From NCBI GenBank assembly GCA_002369175.1, contig DFES01000049.1, positions 5,490 through 37,308 on the forward strand: a stretch of 31,819 nt of DNA. Direction: 5' to 3'. This DNA is from Selenomonadaceae bacterium UBA3796. GTDB taxonomy: Bacteria > Bacillota > Negativicutes > Selenomonadales > Selenomonadaceae. Both the position numbers and the translations under genes were made by a program. Under the pieces are notes generated by a model. The model made no database searches. It was not told where the DNA came from and saw nothing but the letters and a program-made list of their open reading frames with translations. Below are positions 8,299-15,768 of this stretch, piece by piece (positions within the stretch are counted from its first letter, which is position 1; each line of letters opens with the position of its first letter).

Positions 8299-9177
8299 TC
8301 ACTCGATATTTTGTGCCTGTTCCCGGAGTTTTTCGATTTCGCTTTTGATATCCACCACAATCTGCGCGGCCTCGGCATTGTTGGCCTTAGAGCCTATCGT
8401 GTTCGCTTCCCGGTTCATTTCCTGAATGAGGAAGTCCAGCTTTCTTCCCATGGATCCATCCGCCGCTCCAAGCATCTGGCGGAATTGACGAAAATGGCTC
8501 TCCAGACGGACGATTTCCTCCGTATAATTGACTTTATCCGCATAGACAGCTGTCTCCTGAATGATGCGAGCCTCATCAATATCCTTTTCCGCCAACAGTT
8601 CCTCCACGACCTTGCGAATGCGCTGACGATGGGATGCAACGATCTCCGGTGCCAATGCCGACACCTTTTTTACCAGCTCCTCCAGACCGTCCAGACGCGA
8701 ATGGAAATCCTGCTGTAGATGCTTCCCCTCTCTCCGGCGCATTCCATCCAGTTGCTCCAGAGCCTGCTCCAAAGCAGGCATGAGGACTGCATCGCAGCCC
8801 TCCAATGAGGATGATTCTTCCACCGACAGCACGTCCGGATATGCCGCAATCACAGAAATATCGTCGGTGCGCGGCAGGTGCAGGAAGTCGCTCATTTCAT
8901 TGAGTGCACCATGGTATGCCCTTGCCAGGCTCTGATTCACGCGAATGGAAGACGCACACTCCCGCTTATCCGTAAAGGCGACATATACATCCAGCTTGCC
9001 CCTGAATGCCTTGCTCTTAATGAGGTTCCTGATTTCTTCCTCCCATGGACTGAACAGCCGCGGCATATGAAATGACAAGTCAAGAAACCGCTGGTTCACT
9101 GACCTGATCTCCACATGAACTTTATAGAACTCATTCTCCAGTTCCGAAGAACCAAACCCCGTCATGCTCTTAAGCAA
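8299..9177 (-). CDS. yicC: YicC family protein (putative endoribonuclease)
   Basis: The 292-residue protein opens with the YicC hallmark MLKSMTGFG, then has the N-terminal domain (SVNQRFLDLSFHMPR) and the C-terminal DUF1732 region ending in IQEMNREANTIGSKANNAE. YicC proteins of Escherichia coli have been linked to RNA turnover and ribonuclease activity, so the role here is inferred from family. I choose the TTG at 9177 because an AGGGGA site lies 9 bases upstream and the family normally has two to four residues before MTGFG. A GTG at 9186 touches that site and the ATG of MTGFG is too far in. It stands 18 bases after dapF and 9 before remA. Confidence 0.92.
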   Translation of the reverse strand: MLKSMTGFGSSELENEFYKVHVEIRSVNQRFLDLSFHMPRLFSPWEEEIRNLIKSKAFRGKLDVYVAFTDKRECASSIRVNQSLARAYHGALNEMSDFLHLPRTDDISVIAAYPDVLSVEESSSLEGCDAVLMPALEQALEQLDGMRRREGKHLQQDFHSRLDGLEELVKKVSALAPEIVASHRQRIRKVVEELLAEKDIDEARIIQETAVYADKVNYTEEIVRLESHFRQFRQMLGAADGSMGRKLDFLIQEMNREANTIGSKANNAEAAQIVVDIKSEIEKLREQAQNIE

Positions 9178-9195
9178 AAAGCCCACTCCCCTGCA

Positions 9196-10023
9196 TCATA
9201 TCTCTCCGGAAAATACCAATTCCGCCGGACCGGTCATATAGACGTGATCGTTCGCTGCCCATTCCACCAGAAGGCTGCCGCCGTCCAGCTCCACCTCTGC
9301 CTTTCTCTCTGTCCTGCCGTTGAGGACAGCTGCCACAAGGGAAGCACAGGCTCCCGTACCGCAGGCAAGGGTAATGGCAGCCCCCCGTTCCCAAACGCGC
9401 ATGCGCATGCGCTTCGTGTCCTTGACCTCCACGAATTCCGTATTCGTCTTGCGCGGAAAACGCTCATGGGATTCAAAAAGCGCACCGAGGGTCTCGATGC
9501 CACAGGAGGCTATGTCTTCCACAAAAAGCACACAGTGGGGATTTCCCATGGATACACAGGTCATGGCGTAGGTCTTTCCCGCAACTTCAATGGGCTCGGA
9601 CACTACCTGCTTCTTTCCGAACCCCGTCACAGGTATCTCATCTCCTGCAAGAACCGGTTTCCCCATGTCCACACGGATGGCCCTCGCCTTTCCATTCTCC
9701 AGCACAACTTCAGGCACCAGGATTCCTGCCCCGGTCTCCACCGTGAATTCCGTCTTTTCTGTCATGCCGTTATCGTACAAATACCTGGCAAAACAGCGGA
9801 TGCCATTGCCGCACATTTCCGCCTCGCTGCCGTCCGTATTGAAGATCCTCATGCGAAAATCTGCCAGATCGGATTCCAAAAGAACCAAAACTCCGTCAGC
9901 GCCAATGCCGTAATGCCTATCGCAGACTCTTCTTGCGAATGCCCCATAGTCCTCTATTTTCTCCCGCCGGCAATCCACAAGGATGAAGTCATTGCCACAG
10001 CCCTGCCATTTCGTGAAATTCAT
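9196..10023 (-). CDS. dapF: Diaminopimelate epimerase
   Basis: Interconverts LL- and meso-diaminopimelate for lysine and peptidoglycan. The two catalytic cysteines are present: Cys71 in EMCGNG and Cys221 in LACGTGA. The fold halves can be recognised by NFTKWQGCGNDF at the start, GIGADGV (39-45), CVSMGNPHCV (156-165) and the C-terminal half. It has 275 residues, as usual. The ATG at 10023 has AGGGGA 7 bases upstream; an in-frame upstream ATG would add 12 residues that do not match the family. It is the first gene of the long minus-strand run. A cysteine-less paralogue of its N-terminal half is encoded at 22294-22701. Confidence 0.97.
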   Translation of the reverse strand: MNFTKWQGCGNDFILVDCRREKIEDYGAFARRVCDRHYGIGADGVLVLLESDLADFRMRIFNTDGSEAEMCGNGIRCFARYLYDNGMTEKTEFTVETGAGILVPEVVLENGKARAIRVDMGKPVLAGDEIPVTGFGKKQVVSEPIEVAGKTYAMTCVSMGNPHCVLFVEDIASCGIETLGALFESHERFPRKTNTEFVEVKDTKRMRMRVWERGAAITLACGTGACASLVAAVLNGRTERKAEVELDGGSLLVEWAANDHVYMTGPAELVFSGEI

Positions 10024-10094
10024 ATCGGCATCCCCTATCCAAATCAAGTTGCAAAACATTCCAATAAAAACAGTTTTTTATCCTGCTCAGATTT

Positions 10095-10123
10095 ATTGTA
10101 CTTGTTTTATTGCACCAATGCAA
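10095..10123 (-). promoter_or_regulatory. Sigma-A-type promoter of dapF and the downstream run
   Basis: On the minus strand TTGCAT (10118-10123) and TACAAT (10095-10100) are separated by exactly 17 bases. The predicted start lies about 65 bases before the dapF ATG, and the terminator of the preceding gene ends just upstream at 10129. No other promoter of this quality was seen before purD. Confidence 0.75.
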
Positions 10124-10128
10124 GTTGC

Positions 10129-10173
10129 TATGAAAAAGAAACAAGCCAAGAATCTTCCTCCCCTCTTGGCTTG
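10129..10173 (-). terminator. Intrinsic terminator of the YvyF-like gene
   Basis: ACAAGCCAAG (10141-10150) pairs perfectly with CTTGGCTTGT (10164-10173) around a 13-base loop. On the minus strand the stem is followed by a T-rich run, TTCTTTTT. It lies 25 bases after the stop of the zinc protein gene and separates it from the dapF promoter. Confidence 0.85.
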
Positions 10174-10198
10174 TCTTCCGGAAACCGTACCTTCCACG

Positions 10199-10654
10199 CT
10201 ATTTCTGATCCATCATCATATGCATGCGCTTGCCGGATTTGATTTTTCCCCCGTTCCTTCTGGACTTGTTCTGCACGTACTTTCTGCGTTCAAGATCAGC
10301 TTTTGCCTCTTCACTGTTCAGCTTCGATTTGTCCAGATTTTCCCGAAACCGGCCCAGGCATGTCTTGCAATATTTTCCCTCCAGGATGGGTGAGCCGCAC
10401 TTGGCACAGGGATAGGTCGCCTCCCCACAGGTAAGGATTCTCATGATGACCTTTTCGTTCAGACTGACCTCATCGACAATATCGGTAACCCTTGCATTTG
10501 GATGAGCTTTCACATAATCAAAGACCTTTGCCTTCATCTCATTCAATTTGCTCACACATTCACTGCAAGCGCCCCCGCCTGTATCGACATAAAGATTCGC
10601 ACAAATCGGGCAAGTCTGTATTCTCGGAACTTCCTGCATTTGTGCTTCAGCCAT
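10199..10654 (-). CDS. YvyF-like zinc-ribbon protein (TIGR03826-type)
   Basis: A 151-residue protein with two four-cysteine zinc sites, Cys15/18 with Cys30/33 and Cys83/86 with Cys96/99, flanking a small helical segment (VFDYVKAHPNARVTDIVDEVSLNEKVI) that resembles a winged helix. The tail is basic (KSRRNGGKIKSGKR). The arrangement resembles the YvyF family found in flagellar regions of Bacillus, which may regulate flagellar genes. No flagellar structural gene is beside it here, although cheR is 3 kb away. The ATG at 10654 follows AAAGGAGAGGG. It is flanked by its own promoter and terminator, so it is monocistronic. Confidence 0.8.
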   Translation of the reverse strand: MAEAQMQEVPRIQTCPICANLYVDTGGGACSECVSKLNEMKAKVFDYVKAHPNARVTDIVDEVSLNEKVIMRILTCGEATYPCAKCGSPILEGKYCKTCLGRFRENLDKSKLNSEEAKADLERRKYVQNKSRRNGGKIKSGKRMHMMMDQK

Positions 10655-10711
10655 AAAACCCTCTCCTTTCGTCTGTAATGCGTATGATGCCACATTTATA
10701 ATTCCCCGTAT

Positions 10712-10740
10712 ATTATAACACAATTGTTCAAATTTTTCCA
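10712..10740 (-). promoter_or_regulatory. Promoter of the YvyF-like gene
   Basis: On the minus strand TATAAT (10712-10717) is preceded by TG one base away, an extended -10. TGGAAA (10735-10740) lies 17 bases upstream. The distance to the chosen ATG is about 58 bases. It is divergent from the rqcH promoter. Confidence 0.7.
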
Positions 10741-10752
10741 TAGGCTAACGAT

Positions 10753-10781
10753 TTGACCGCAGGAAACTGCAATGTTATACT
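10753..10781 (+). promoter_or_regulatory. Promoter of rqcH
   Basis: TTGACC (10753-10758) and TATACT (10776-10781) are separated by 17 bases. The predicted start is about 25 bases before the rqcH ATG, leaving a very short leader with the GAGG site. Confidence 0.8.
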
Positions 10782-10813
10782 CATCTATATATTTAAGGAA
10801 CGAGGTATACATT

Positions 10814-12574
10814 ATGAGCTTTGACGGATTCTCCATGCATCCTCTGGTGCAGGAACTAAGGAATGCCCTGCAGGGGGGGCGCATCGACAAAATCAACCAG
10901 CCCAACCGGCATTCCATCATTCTCTCCATACGCCAGCCGGGACAGAACCGGCTCCTCCACATCTCCACCAACCCTCAGAATCCCTCTGCACATCTCATGG
11001 AAAAGTCGGTGGAAAATCCGCCGGAACCGCCGGTCTTCTGCATGGTGCTCCGCAAGCAGATCGAAACGGGGCGCATTGCAGACATACGCCAGCACGGCCT
11101 TGACAGACTCATCCTGATAGACATAGACACCCTGTCTGCCGGTGGGAAAATCCTCACGAAAACACTTGCCATCGAACTCATGGGAAAATACAGCAACATC
11201 ATCCTGCTTCAGGATGGCATGATCACGGATGCCTTGAAAAAAATCGGTGAAAACAGCAGCCGCGTGCGCACAGTATTACCCGGACAGGCCTATGTATTCC
11301 CCCCGGGACAGGCTAAACTGAATCTTTTCACTGCTCCTCTGGAAAGCATCCTGGAGCGTATCCAAAGCGATCCCGGGAAGAAACTTTCCAAGGCTATCCT
11401 TGATGCCTGCATGGGATTTGGCCCGGTATCCGCCAGGGAAGCCGCTTTTTCCGCCGGACTTCCCGACAACATCCCTGTCTCCCGGCTGGAGGAAGCAGAT
11501 TTTCATTCTCTGGCAGATGCCCTGGACGAACTGCGGCGCTCCTGCCAGTCTGGAAATTCCGCCCCTATGATCCTCGCCGATGAAAACGGAAAACTTCTTG
11601 CCATGGCAGCCTTTCCCCTTCACTACCTTGCAGGCGCCAGAACATTGTCCTTCCCCTGTATCAGCGCCTTGCTGGAACACGCCGGCAAGATGCTTGGAAG
11701 CTATGTGCCGCCGGACAGGGAACGCTTCATGAAGCTCGTGAAAAACGAATTGAACCGCGCCCGGGGAAAACTGGAAAAAATCCACGGAGAACTCACGGAA
11801 GCTGAAAATGCAGAAGAATACAGAATCCGGGCAGATAATCTCATGACATACCAATACAAATTCCATGACCACAAGGATGCGGAAATCACGGTTCCTGACA
11901 TCTACAGCACAGATGGAGCTTTGATTTCCATCGACATGGACAGGCGCCTGACCATTGTGCAGAATATGCAGGCATACTACAAAAAATACGATAAACTCAA
12001 ACGCGCCCAGGAGCTTCTGAAAAAGCAAATCGCAAAAAACGAAGAGGAAATCTCTTATCTGGAAAGCATCGAGTCCTCTCTTCTCGCTTCTTCCAGCCTC
12101 GCCGAAATCAACGAAATACAAATGGAACTGGTATCCGGAGGCTATCTCAGGGAAAGAGCCAGAAAGAAAAACAACGACAAGCCCTCCCGCCCCTTCCTGT
12201 TTCATGCCCCGGACAGAACGGAAATCCTCGTTGGAAAAAACAATCTCCAAAATGACAAATTGACCTTCCGGACAGCAAATCCCAATGATCTCTGGCTCCA
12301 TACAAAAGATATTCCCGGCTCACATGTCATCCTTCGCTCCGGCGGCTCCGCTCCATCGGAGGACACCCTTCTCCTGGCTGCCCGGCTTGCTGCCCATTTC
12401 AGCAAGGCTCGATCTTCTTCCAAGATTCCTGTTGACTATACGGAATGCCGTTTTGTAAAAAAGCCCTCCGGCAGCAGACCCGGTTTCGTCATCTTCACCA
12501 ATCAGAAAACGCTTTATGTCACCCCGGAAGAAAAAGAAATCGCCGCCATCCTGCTACAGGACGGCGACATGTAA
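10814..12574 (+). CDS. rqcH: Ribosome quality control protein RqcH (NFACT, formerly fibronectin-binding)
   Basis: RqcH binds 50S subunits obstructed by peptidyl-tRNA and recruits tRNA-Ala to add C-terminal alanine tails, marking the stalled chain for degradation. The 586 residues follow the NFACT order: N-terminal NFACT-N domain, helix-hairpin-helix, coiled-coil middle (about 310-430, with KNELNRARGKLEKI and YDKLKRAQELLKKQ), and NFACT-R near 490-560 (NDLWLHTKDIPGSHV). Asp97 and Arg98 match the positions needed for tailing in the Bacillus subtilis protein. The ATG at 10814 has GAGG 8 bases upstream. ClpC, which could take part in removing tagged chains, is in the same window. Confidence 0.95.
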   Translation: MSFDGFSMHPLVQELRNALQGGRIDKINQPNRHSIILSIRQPGQNRLLHISTNPQNPSAHLMEKSVENPPEPPVFCMVLRKQIETGRIADIRQHGLDRLILIDIDTLSAGGKILTKTLAIELMGKYSNIILLQDGMITDALKKIGENSSRVRTVLPGQAYVFPPGQAKLNLFTAPLESILERIQSDPGKKLSKAILDACMGFGPVSAREAAFSAGLPDNIPVSRLEEADFHSLADALDELRRSCQSGNSAPMILADENGKLLAMAAFPLHYLAGARTLSFPCISALLEHAGKMLGSYVPPDRERFMKLVKNELNRARGKLEKIHGELTEAENAEEYRIRADNLMTYQYKFHDHKDAEITVPDIYSTDGALISIDMDRRLTIVQNMQAYYKKYDKLKRAQELLKKQIAKNEEEISYLESIESSLLASSSLAEINEIQMELVSGGYLRERARKKNNDKPSRPFLFHAPDRTEILVGKNNLQNDKLTFRTANPNDLWLHTKDIPGSHVILRSGGSAPSEDTLLLAARLAAHFSKARSSSKIPVDYTECRFVKKPSGSRPGFVIFTNQKTLYVTPEEKEIAAILLQDGDM

Positions 12575-12590
12575 AAGACGGCACAGTGCA

Positions 12591-12618
12591 ACGAGGCGGG
12601 AGAAATCTCCCGCCTCGT
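12591..12618. terminator. Hairpin between convergent rqcH and the ligase-like gene
   Basis: A perfect 12-bp GC-rich stem, ACGAGGCGGGAG (12591-12602) with 12607-12618, closes on the loop AAAT. The T content after it is modest on the plus strand (CTATTATCTTT) and weak on the minus strand. It stands 17 bases after the rqcH stop and 10 before the end of the convergent gene, so a shared terminator is likely. Confidence 0.7.
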
Positions 12619-12627
12619 CTATTATCT

Positions 12628-13605
12628 TTACAAGTAACTGAAGGGCGTCGCGACTCGCATGAGGGTGCGCCCGCATTCACAAGCATCCGTAACACGGCTC
12701 ACTGCCTGCCCCGTACGATAGCGTATGAGCGGCATGGCCTCGGTGCAAAGCGTTGTCACCACCAGTTCACCCATGCGGTTGTCTTCCAGCACAGGCCTAT
12801 TGCTGTTAAACTCAATGATTTCCGGGTAGAAGCAATCCTCCTGCACATGCTGCCCCACATGCGCTTCACATTGGAAGATCATACCGGCCATGCCAATCTC
12901 CGGGGGCGCATAAAGGTTGAACACCTTCGTTCTCGTCCGTTCCTGAATATGCTGCTGCAACGGATTCTGAATATTGCTGAGATTGATGCAGAGAACGCGG
13001 CGAATGGAATAATCCACAATATTTTTTCCCGCCGCCTGCAATTGAATGATGAGCTGCATGATGAGCTGAGGTGTGCTTATGAGCGTATCCATGCCGACAA
13101 TCTCCATGAGCCTGAGCCAATGCTGATAGCCGGTTCCCAAGGGAACCACTGTGGCTCCGACCACCTCAAGGGCATACTGGATATCCAAAAAACGACTGTC
13201 GGACAAGTCTCCCTGAAGTCCAACGACGGATGCGTTATGGACACCTGCTGCCACAATGCAGCGCGTCATCAATTCCATGTTCTGGGCAGCATCCCCCTTG
13301 GTGTACAGTTTTGTCAACTCCCCGGAGGGCTCCTGCATGTAATTGAAACGCAAGACACTGCTTAAAGGTACGGTAAGCATATCCAGCGCATCGATCTGAT
13401 GAAGTTCCGTCGATTTCAGGAAGGGAAGCCTCTCCATGTCCTCCAGTGACTGTATATCCTCCGGAGCAACACCAGTCTCCTGGAATTTTCTCTGGTAAAA
13501 GAAGCTTTTTTCAGCCACCCATGCAATCAACTTCTTCAACCGCTCCAGTTGGAGAGCCTTGATATCTTCCCGACTCATTTGTTCTATTTGTGCATTGGCA
13601 ATCAT
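12628..13605 (-). CDS. Shortened phenylacetate-CoA-ligase-like (PaaK-type) protein
   Basis: The 325 residues follow the adenylate-forming core of PaaK enzymes: LKKLIAWVAEKSFFY near the start, the segment around 229-263 (FNLYAPPEIGMAG ... EDCFYPEII), GELVVTT (279-285), MPLIRYRTGQ (291-300) and CECGR (309-313). PaaK is usually about 430 residues. Here the C-terminal swivel domain is missing, and the ATP-binding SSGTTGKPT loop is replaced by QEPSGELTKL (91-100). Ligase activity is therefore doubtful, and it may be a binding protein or scaffold. The ATG at 13605 follows GGGGAG by 8 bases. It is the gene directly after cheR, 48 bases downstream on the same strand. Confidence 0.8.
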   Translation of the reverse strand: MIANAQIEQMSREDIKALQLERLKKLIAWVAEKSFFYQRKFQETGVAPEDIQSLEDMERLPFLKSTELHQIDALDMLTVPLSSVLRFNYMQEPSGELTKLYTKGDAAQNMELMTRCIVAAGVHNASVVGLQGDLSDSRFLDIQYALEVVGATVVPLGTGYQHWLRLMEIVGMDTLISTPQLIMQLIIQLQAAGKNIVDYSIRRVLCINLSNIQNPLQQHIQERTRTKVFNLYAPPEIGMAGMIFQCEAHVGQHVQEDCFYPEIIEFNSNRPVLEDNRMGELVVTTLCTEAMPLIRYRTGQAVSRVTDACECGRTLMRVATPFSYL

Positions 13606-13653
13606 CGCATTAGCTCCCCATCTCAGAAATCAAGGGTTTTACGCTCATTCGCC

Positions 13654-14439
13654 TCAGAGCGGCTTCTGGTAAAAGAAAGGCTGGAAGCTCGTATACCCCA
13701 ACTTGCGGAAGTTCAGGATCGCCTCCGTCGCACCGACAAAGAGGATGCCTCCCGGCTTGAGTGCTGTGAAGAAATTCGCATAGAGCTGATCCTTCGCCTC
13801 TTCCGTGAAATAAATGACCACATTGCGGCAGAGGATGAGGTCGAAACCGGTTTCGAACTTGTCCTTCAAGAGATTGTGGCGCTTGAACTCAATCGCGGAC
13901 TTGATTTCCTGCTTCACCGCATACTTGTTGCCTTCTACCACATCAAAATACTTCTTCTTGCGATCCGGCTTTATGCTCTTGAGCTCGTTTTCCGTATAAA
14001 TACCTTTTTTTGCCTTGGCAAGGATCTCAATATCGAGATCGCTGGCAAGAATACGATGCCGAACCCCAGGCGTCATCTCCTTCATGATAATCGACAGGGA
14101 ATACGGCTCTGCACCGATGGAACAGCCTGCACTCCATATATTGAGTTTCGGACTCCGCTTCAAGAGATCCGGAATGACATCCGTCTCCAGCTTGGAGAAT
14201 TTCTCAGGCGTGCGGAAGAATTCCGAAACGTTGATGGTCAGATATTCAATAAATGCGGCAAAATCATCCTTGTTCTTGCATGCATTGTCAAAATATTCTA
14301 CATAGGAGTCCATATTGGCACGGGTTACCAGGTTGCCAATGCGCCGCTTCATCTGCGGCTCTTTGTATAAGTCCAGATCGATCTCCGTCTTCGCCTTCAG
14401 TTTGTGTTTAAAGGAAACCCAATCCTTTTCGTCCATCAT
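13654..14439 (-). CDS. cheR: Chemotaxis protein methyltransferase CheR
   Basis: Methylates glutamates of chemoreceptors with S-adenosylmethionine. The 261 residues hold the helical N-domain (MKRRIGNLVTRA), the TINVSEFFR segment, the SAM-binding WSAGCSIGAEPYSL, then DLDIEILAKAKKGIY, LILCRNVVIYF and the C-terminal GGILFVGATEAI. No pentapeptide tail for receptor docking is seen. The ATG at 14439 is chosen because GGAGGGG lies 6 bases before it; an ATG at 14454 overlaps that site. No other chemotaxis gene is in the window. Upstream, a possible -10 TATAGT lies at 14475-14480 without a good -35. Confidence 0.95.
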   Translation of the reverse strand: MMDEKDWVSFKHKLKAKTEIDLDLYKEPQMKRRIGNLVTRANMDSYVEYFDNACKNKDDFAAFIEYLTINVSEFFRTPEKFSKLETDVIPDLLKRSPKLNIWSAGCSIGAEPYSLSIIMKEMTPGVRHRILASDLDIEILAKAKKGIYTENELKSIKPDRKKKYFDVVEGNKYAVKQEIKSAIEFKRHNLLKDKFETGFDLILCRNVVIYFTEEAKDQLYANFFTALKPGGILFVGATEAILNFRKLGYTSFQPFFYQKPL

Positions 14440-14581
14440 GAATGACCCCTCCATTTGCGTTGAATGAATACGATACTATACTTATTCCCCCTTTATTCAG
14501 AAAAATCCTGCCCACCGTAAAAATTTCTCAAAAAATTGTCGGAACAAAATTGCACAAAAGGTCTCACATCCGCATACTGTC

Positions 14582-15742
14582 TCACTTTATCAGATGAGAC
14601 ATGAATCCCACGAAGAAGTAGGACAGAAAGCTAAAACCGGCAGGGACATCCTGCCGGGCTGCCATATCAACGCTCCCCACTTCCTTATGTTTGTATTTCA
14701 GCACAATGCGCCCCACGACCTGTCCCTTTTTCACCGGAGCTTCAATGATGGACGGGAGCTCATATTCCATGGAATAATCCTTCACGGATTCCCCATGGAT
14801 GAGCGGATAGCTCACATCCGAGACAGGGCCGGCCTCCAAGCGGCATTCCTTTCCGTCCTTGACCCATATAGGTTTCGCCATCCGCTCTTTTGCAGTATCG
14901 CGGTGCATCTTCACATGCTCGAAGCCGTAGTCCAGAAGCTTCTTTGCATCGCTGAACCGTGTCTGCGTATCCTCCGCATGCATGACAACGGCGATGAGTT
15001 CCAAATTTCCCCGTCTGGCAGAAGCTGCAAGGCAGCCTCCTGCCGCATTTGTCCATCCCGTCTTGATTCCGGTGATGCCCTCGTATTTCCCCAAGAGCTC
15101 ATTGGTATTTTCCATTTTATAGAATTTCCCCCGAGGAGATTCCCAGCGTATCACAGCGTCCTTTTCCTTCACCATATCCCGAAATTCCTGGTTTCTCATG
15201 CAATAAGCAGAAATCCTTGCCATATCCCGCGCTGTGGAGAAATGGTTCTCATTTGGAAGACCGTTGGGATTCGCAAAATTCGTGTCCGTACAGCCGATTT
15301 TCTTTGCCTTCTCGTTCATTCGCTGGGCAAAATTCTGCACGGAGCCATCCATATGCTCTGCAAGAGCGACAGCAGCTCCGTTGTCCGATACCATCATCAT
15401 GCCGAGGAGCAGATTCTGGGCATCCAACTGCTCTGCAGGCTGGAGAGACAACGCTGAGTCCTCCGTCATCGCAGCATTGGGAGAAATGGTGACAAGATCT
15501 CTCACGCCCATATTCTCCAGAGCCAGGATACAGGTCATCATCTTCGTCATACTGGCAGGAGGTCGTCTTTTATCCGCATTTTTCTCATAGACAACCCTCC
15601 CCGTGACCGCCTCCACAAGAATAGCAGAATCCGCCGTAATGACGGGCTCCCCCGTTTCCACACCGGCAGATCGTGCAGGAGCGGCTCCCAGCAAGAGCAC
15701 AGCAAATAACATGATACTGATGTGATTTCTCCAATTACCCAT
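14582..15742 (-). CDS. dacF: D-alanyl-D-alanine carboxypeptidase (PBP5/DacF-like)
   Basis: An exported serine peptidase that trims the last D-Ala from peptidoglycan stem peptides. An N-terminal signal sequence (ISIMLFAVLLLGAAPARSA) leads to the S11 catalytic domain with Ser64-Met-Thr-Lys67, Ser119-Asp-Asn121 and Lys227-Thr-Gly229. A beta-rich PBP5_C domain follows. The last 20 or so residues (FSFLSYFFVGFMSHLI) are hydrophobic or amphipathic and probably anchor it to the membrane. It has 386 residues. The ATG follows GGGAAGGA by 6 bases. It lies 26 bases after radA, so it probably shares the CtsR-controlled transcript. The dacA/dacF choice of symbol is uncertain. Confidence 0.93.
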   Translation of the reverse strand: MGNWRNHISIMLFAVLLLGAAPARSAGVETGEPVITADSAILVEAVTGRVVYEKNADKRRPPASMTKMMTCILALENMGVRDLVTISPNAAMTEDSALSLQPAEQLDAQNLLLGMMMVSDNGAAVALAEHMDGSVQNFAQRMNEKAKKIGCTDTNFANPNGLPNENHFSTARDMARISAYCMRNQEFRDMVKEKDAVIRWESPRGKFYKMENTNELLGKYEGITGIKTGWTNAAGGCLAASARRGNLELIAVVMHAEDTQTRFSDAKKLLDYGFEHVKMHRDTAKERMAKPIWVKDGKECRLEAGPVSDVSYPLIHGESVKDYSMEYELPSIIEAPVKKGQVVGRIVLKYKHKEVGSVDMAARQDVPAGFSFLSYFFVGFMSHLIK

Positions 15743-15768
15743 GCCATTTCCTTCCCGTTTTTTTGATT

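Noticed and set aside
14455..14581. Sigma-28 (SigD) promoter before cheR
   Set aside because: A TAAA is present, but the sequence 15-16 bases later does not fit GCCGATAT. Only a weak TATAGT could be proposed.
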